DNA of 64,000 bases from positions 123,521-187,520 of the forward strand of contig NZ_NISI01000011.1 in NCBI RefSeq assembly GCF_002205845.1, written 5' to 3'. The DNA is from Roseateles puraquae. Lineage in GTDB: Bacteria > Pseudomonadota > Gammaproteobacteria > Burkholderiales > Burkholderiaceae_C. The notes beneath the pieces were generated by a model. The model saw only the letters and a list, made by a program, of their open reading frames with translations. It was not told the origin of the DNA and made no database searches. Below, piece by piece: positions 62,515 to 64,000 of the stretch. The position numbers and the translations under genes are program-made. The first letter of the stretch is position 1, and each line of letters begins with the position of its first letter.

Positions 62515-63633
62515 TCACCTCAGGAACTCGGGAAGCCGTTCTCCGCGACCTGCTTGGAGTTCCAAAACAATTCCATCGCCCCACGCCACCACATGGCCAT
62601 CAGGCTGCAAATCGCTCTCATCCAATGCGGCGCGCCACTGCTTGACAGCAGCTTCATATCGGGCGGCCACACCGGAGCGCAATGCATCCATGATCTGCCG
62701 ATCGACGTAGACGCGTGCCGTTCCAAAGTCGCTTAATGGGACACCAGAGCCAAGCAAGAAAGCTGGCGGCTGACGGGACGGGACCCCTTCGAACGAGGAA
62801 GCCGGCAGCGATCGCCTGGTGAACGCTCGGAACGGCCGGTTCGCTAGCATGTCGTCGAGTGTGCGCTGCCGCGCACCTAATGCAGTCAACGCGCTTCGGT
62901 AGTAGTGCTTGGCGACGAGGTCATGCAATTTGTCCGGAATCGACGGTACGTCGCGCGTCGGATCGGCAAAGTGGATCGCACTTCCACTGGCCGCCATGTC
63001 CGTCTGAAAGGCGGTGAGTACCGAATAGATGTTGACGGGCAGAAACTTTGTGTACGCGTCGAGGTGGTCCACTCCAGCATCACATTGCTCAAGACCCTCC
63101 CTCAACTCAGTCTTGATCGATCCGGCCTCCAGACTCGCCTTGGACTCAACCAATGCGTAACGCGGCCCCAACCACCCACCAAAGTCGGGCTGTGGATCGG
63201 TCTTCTTCGGCCTTGGTACGGCGAGCAGATCACATAAAACACCGAAGTCCAGCACGATGGGCAGTCCCAGCTCATCCTGCACGAAGAGCGCGCAAAGGCC
63301 CTGCCCGTACTCGCCAATGCGACTGCCGCGAGAAAAGTCGCGCAACCCGATCTCGTTGGTGGTGTGCTGTGCAAGCAGTCGGAGTTCGCTGGCCGCAGTG
63401 GATGTCGACAGCCATTGCAACTGCGCCAACGCGAGCCCCGAAAGCGTCGCCTGAGTTCCAACTGACATCTGCGGATTTGCGTAGAGTGTCTTCGCGATGG
63501 CACCGGCGATGCGCAGCGGACCCGCCGAAAGGGCTTTGCCGGCGGGGACACTCACGAGCGCCTTCCCATCCTTCGCACGAACGTCAGCAGATTGGTGCTC
63601 GAAGATGGGAAGTTTGACGTTCCAGAACAGCAT
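62515..63633 (-). CDS. Putative PD-(D/E)XK nuclease-fold protein, uncharacterised
   Basis: A 372-residue protein with no named family recognised. Residues 149-165 read PDFGGWLGPRYALVESK, giving the textbook pattern P149-D150, then E163-x-K165 in a hydrophobic beta strand. This is the catalytic signature of PD-(D/E)XK nucleases (restriction enzymes, Holliday resolvases). Upstream helices and FVQDELGLPIVLDFG fit the fold. The C-terminal ~200 residues have no recognised motif. The gene is opposed to the recombinase cassette and looks like cargo, perhaps defence or DNA processing. The start is the ATG at 63633 with a weak GGAA before it. Confidence 0.65.
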   Translation of the reverse strand: MLFWNVKLPIFEHQSADVRAKDGKALVSVPAGKALSAGPLRIAGAIAKTLYANPQMSVGTQATLSGLALAQLQWLSTSTAASELRLLAQHTTNEIGLRDFSRGSRIGEYGQGLCALFVQDELGLPIVLDFGVLCDLLAVPRPKKTDPQPDFGGWLGPRYALVESKASLEAGSIKTELREGLEQCDAGVDHLDAYTKFLPVNIYSVLTAFQTDMAASGSAIHFADPTRDVPSIPDKLHDLVAKHYYRSALTALGARQRTLDDMLANRPFRAFTRRSLPASSFEGVPSRQPPAFLLGSGVPLSDFGTARVYVDRQIMDALRSGVAARYEAAVKQWRAALDESDLQPDGHVVAWGDGIVLELQAGRGERLPEFLR

Positions 63634-63687
63634 TTCCGGTCAGCGGCGGTGTGGTGCAGCACTTTAACCGCGCAGTCACGAGTCCTT

Positions 63688-63932
63688 CGTCGCCGATTCC
63701 TGATGGTCTGTGGTGAGCGCACGCGAATCGAAGCCTTCCCAAGACGTGCACCGCGAGATCGGGTGGATGCGCTGGCGGCTCAGGTGATCGAAGTCCTGAC
63801 TTCACCCTGCCGCGGACACGCCATGGGCGAGAGACCGCGCTTATGACGTTAGCGGACGGTGCTCGCCGCCACTACGCCCAGCTCTGTCAGGCCGAGCTAA
63901 AGCAGGGTAAGCGCTCAGCGAAGTCATGTTGA
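63688..63932 (+). pseudogene. Truncated, frameshifted remnant of a second DUF3987-like gene
   Basis: The frame beginning about 63690 encodes FLMVCGERTRIEAFPRRAP, nearly the same as FLMIWGERTRIEAFPRRAP in the intact DUF3987-like protein (DNA about 61470-61690). The match continues to about 63830, then shifts frame: ETALMTLADGARRHYAQL (frame of 63831) matches ETALMTMTNEARRRYAQL of the intact protein. A stop follows at 63930-63932. Nothing upstream of about 63688 matches the N-terminal half. The copy is diverged, not a recent duplication. Confidence 0.85.
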
Positions 63933-64000
63933 CGGCCGCGTTTAGGGGACGCGCAGATCGCTAACGAGGTGAGCGTGTCCCGGGAAGCGCAGGAAGACGG

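Noticed and set aside
62204..62710. A 168-residue plus-strand frame before the nuclease gene
   Set aside because: No domain, biased composition, and it overlaps the opposed gene; no ribosome-binding site.

Overview
The window reads as chromosome of a high-GC betaproteobacterium of the order Burkholderiales. The evidence is the dense GC-rich coding with strong G/C third positions, two large TonB-dependent receptors, a PEP-CTERM surface protein, betaproteobacterial-type catabolic genes, and PutA controlled by an Lrp-type regulator. A Roseateles/Mitsuaria/Rubrivivax-like genus is my inference. No rRNA, tRNA or CRISPR array was recognised.

Positions 1-56149 look like ordinary chromosome. After the tail of rlmJ comes a large imperfect palindrome (about 237-847), then a LacI regulator, an M14 carboxypeptidase and a LytTR two-component pair. 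A translationally coupled beta-oxidation operon (hydratase, PaaH-like dehydrogenase, PaaJ-like thiolase; 5696-9140) has a TetR-type operator candidate in front. It faces an FAD oxidoreductase across a CACAGAG hairpin. Next are a TonB receptor with a TPR/2OG-oxygenase gene, a secreted hypothetical protein and an Oar-like TonB receptor with a structured leader. Then come malate synthase G with a divergent LysR gene, an acyl-CoA synthetase, an MmyB-type regulator, a PEP-CTERM protein, a hybrid histidine kinase and an acetyl-CoA hydrolase-family enzyme.

From 32.6 to 56.1 kb there is an ABC transporter (ATPase plus fused double permease), a GH3 beta-glucosidase, ribA, a dienelactone hydrolase and an HDOD-GAF protein. 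A divergent Lrp regulator and putA follow, then a LysE exporter overlapping a MocR regulator, a MOSC protein, a secreted HELGH metalloprotein, a PRC-barrel protein, eutB-eutC and an alpha/beta hydrolase. Together these suggest a heterotroph taking up polymers (TonB, GH3, M14) and using aromatic acids or fatty acids, glyoxylate, proline and ethanolamine.

From about 56.15 kb the style changes to an accessory region. A cluster of ~20-bp repeats in two opposed groups, with a 29-bp palindrome between them (56478-56684), precedes a compact co-directional cassette. It encodes a zinc-finger-like protein, a large serine recombinase, a ParB-like protein, a RepB-C-terminal-like protein and a DUF3987-like P-loop protein; the last four overlap by 1-4 bp. 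It is followed by three 9-bp iteron-like repeats, an opposed gene with a clear PD-(D/E)XK nuclease signature, and a frameshifted fragment of a second DUF3987-like gene. This is the best candidate for an under-described system: a putative integrative element with two ParB-like proteins but no ParA, and a possible nuclease cargo. Its function and ends are inferred, not shown.
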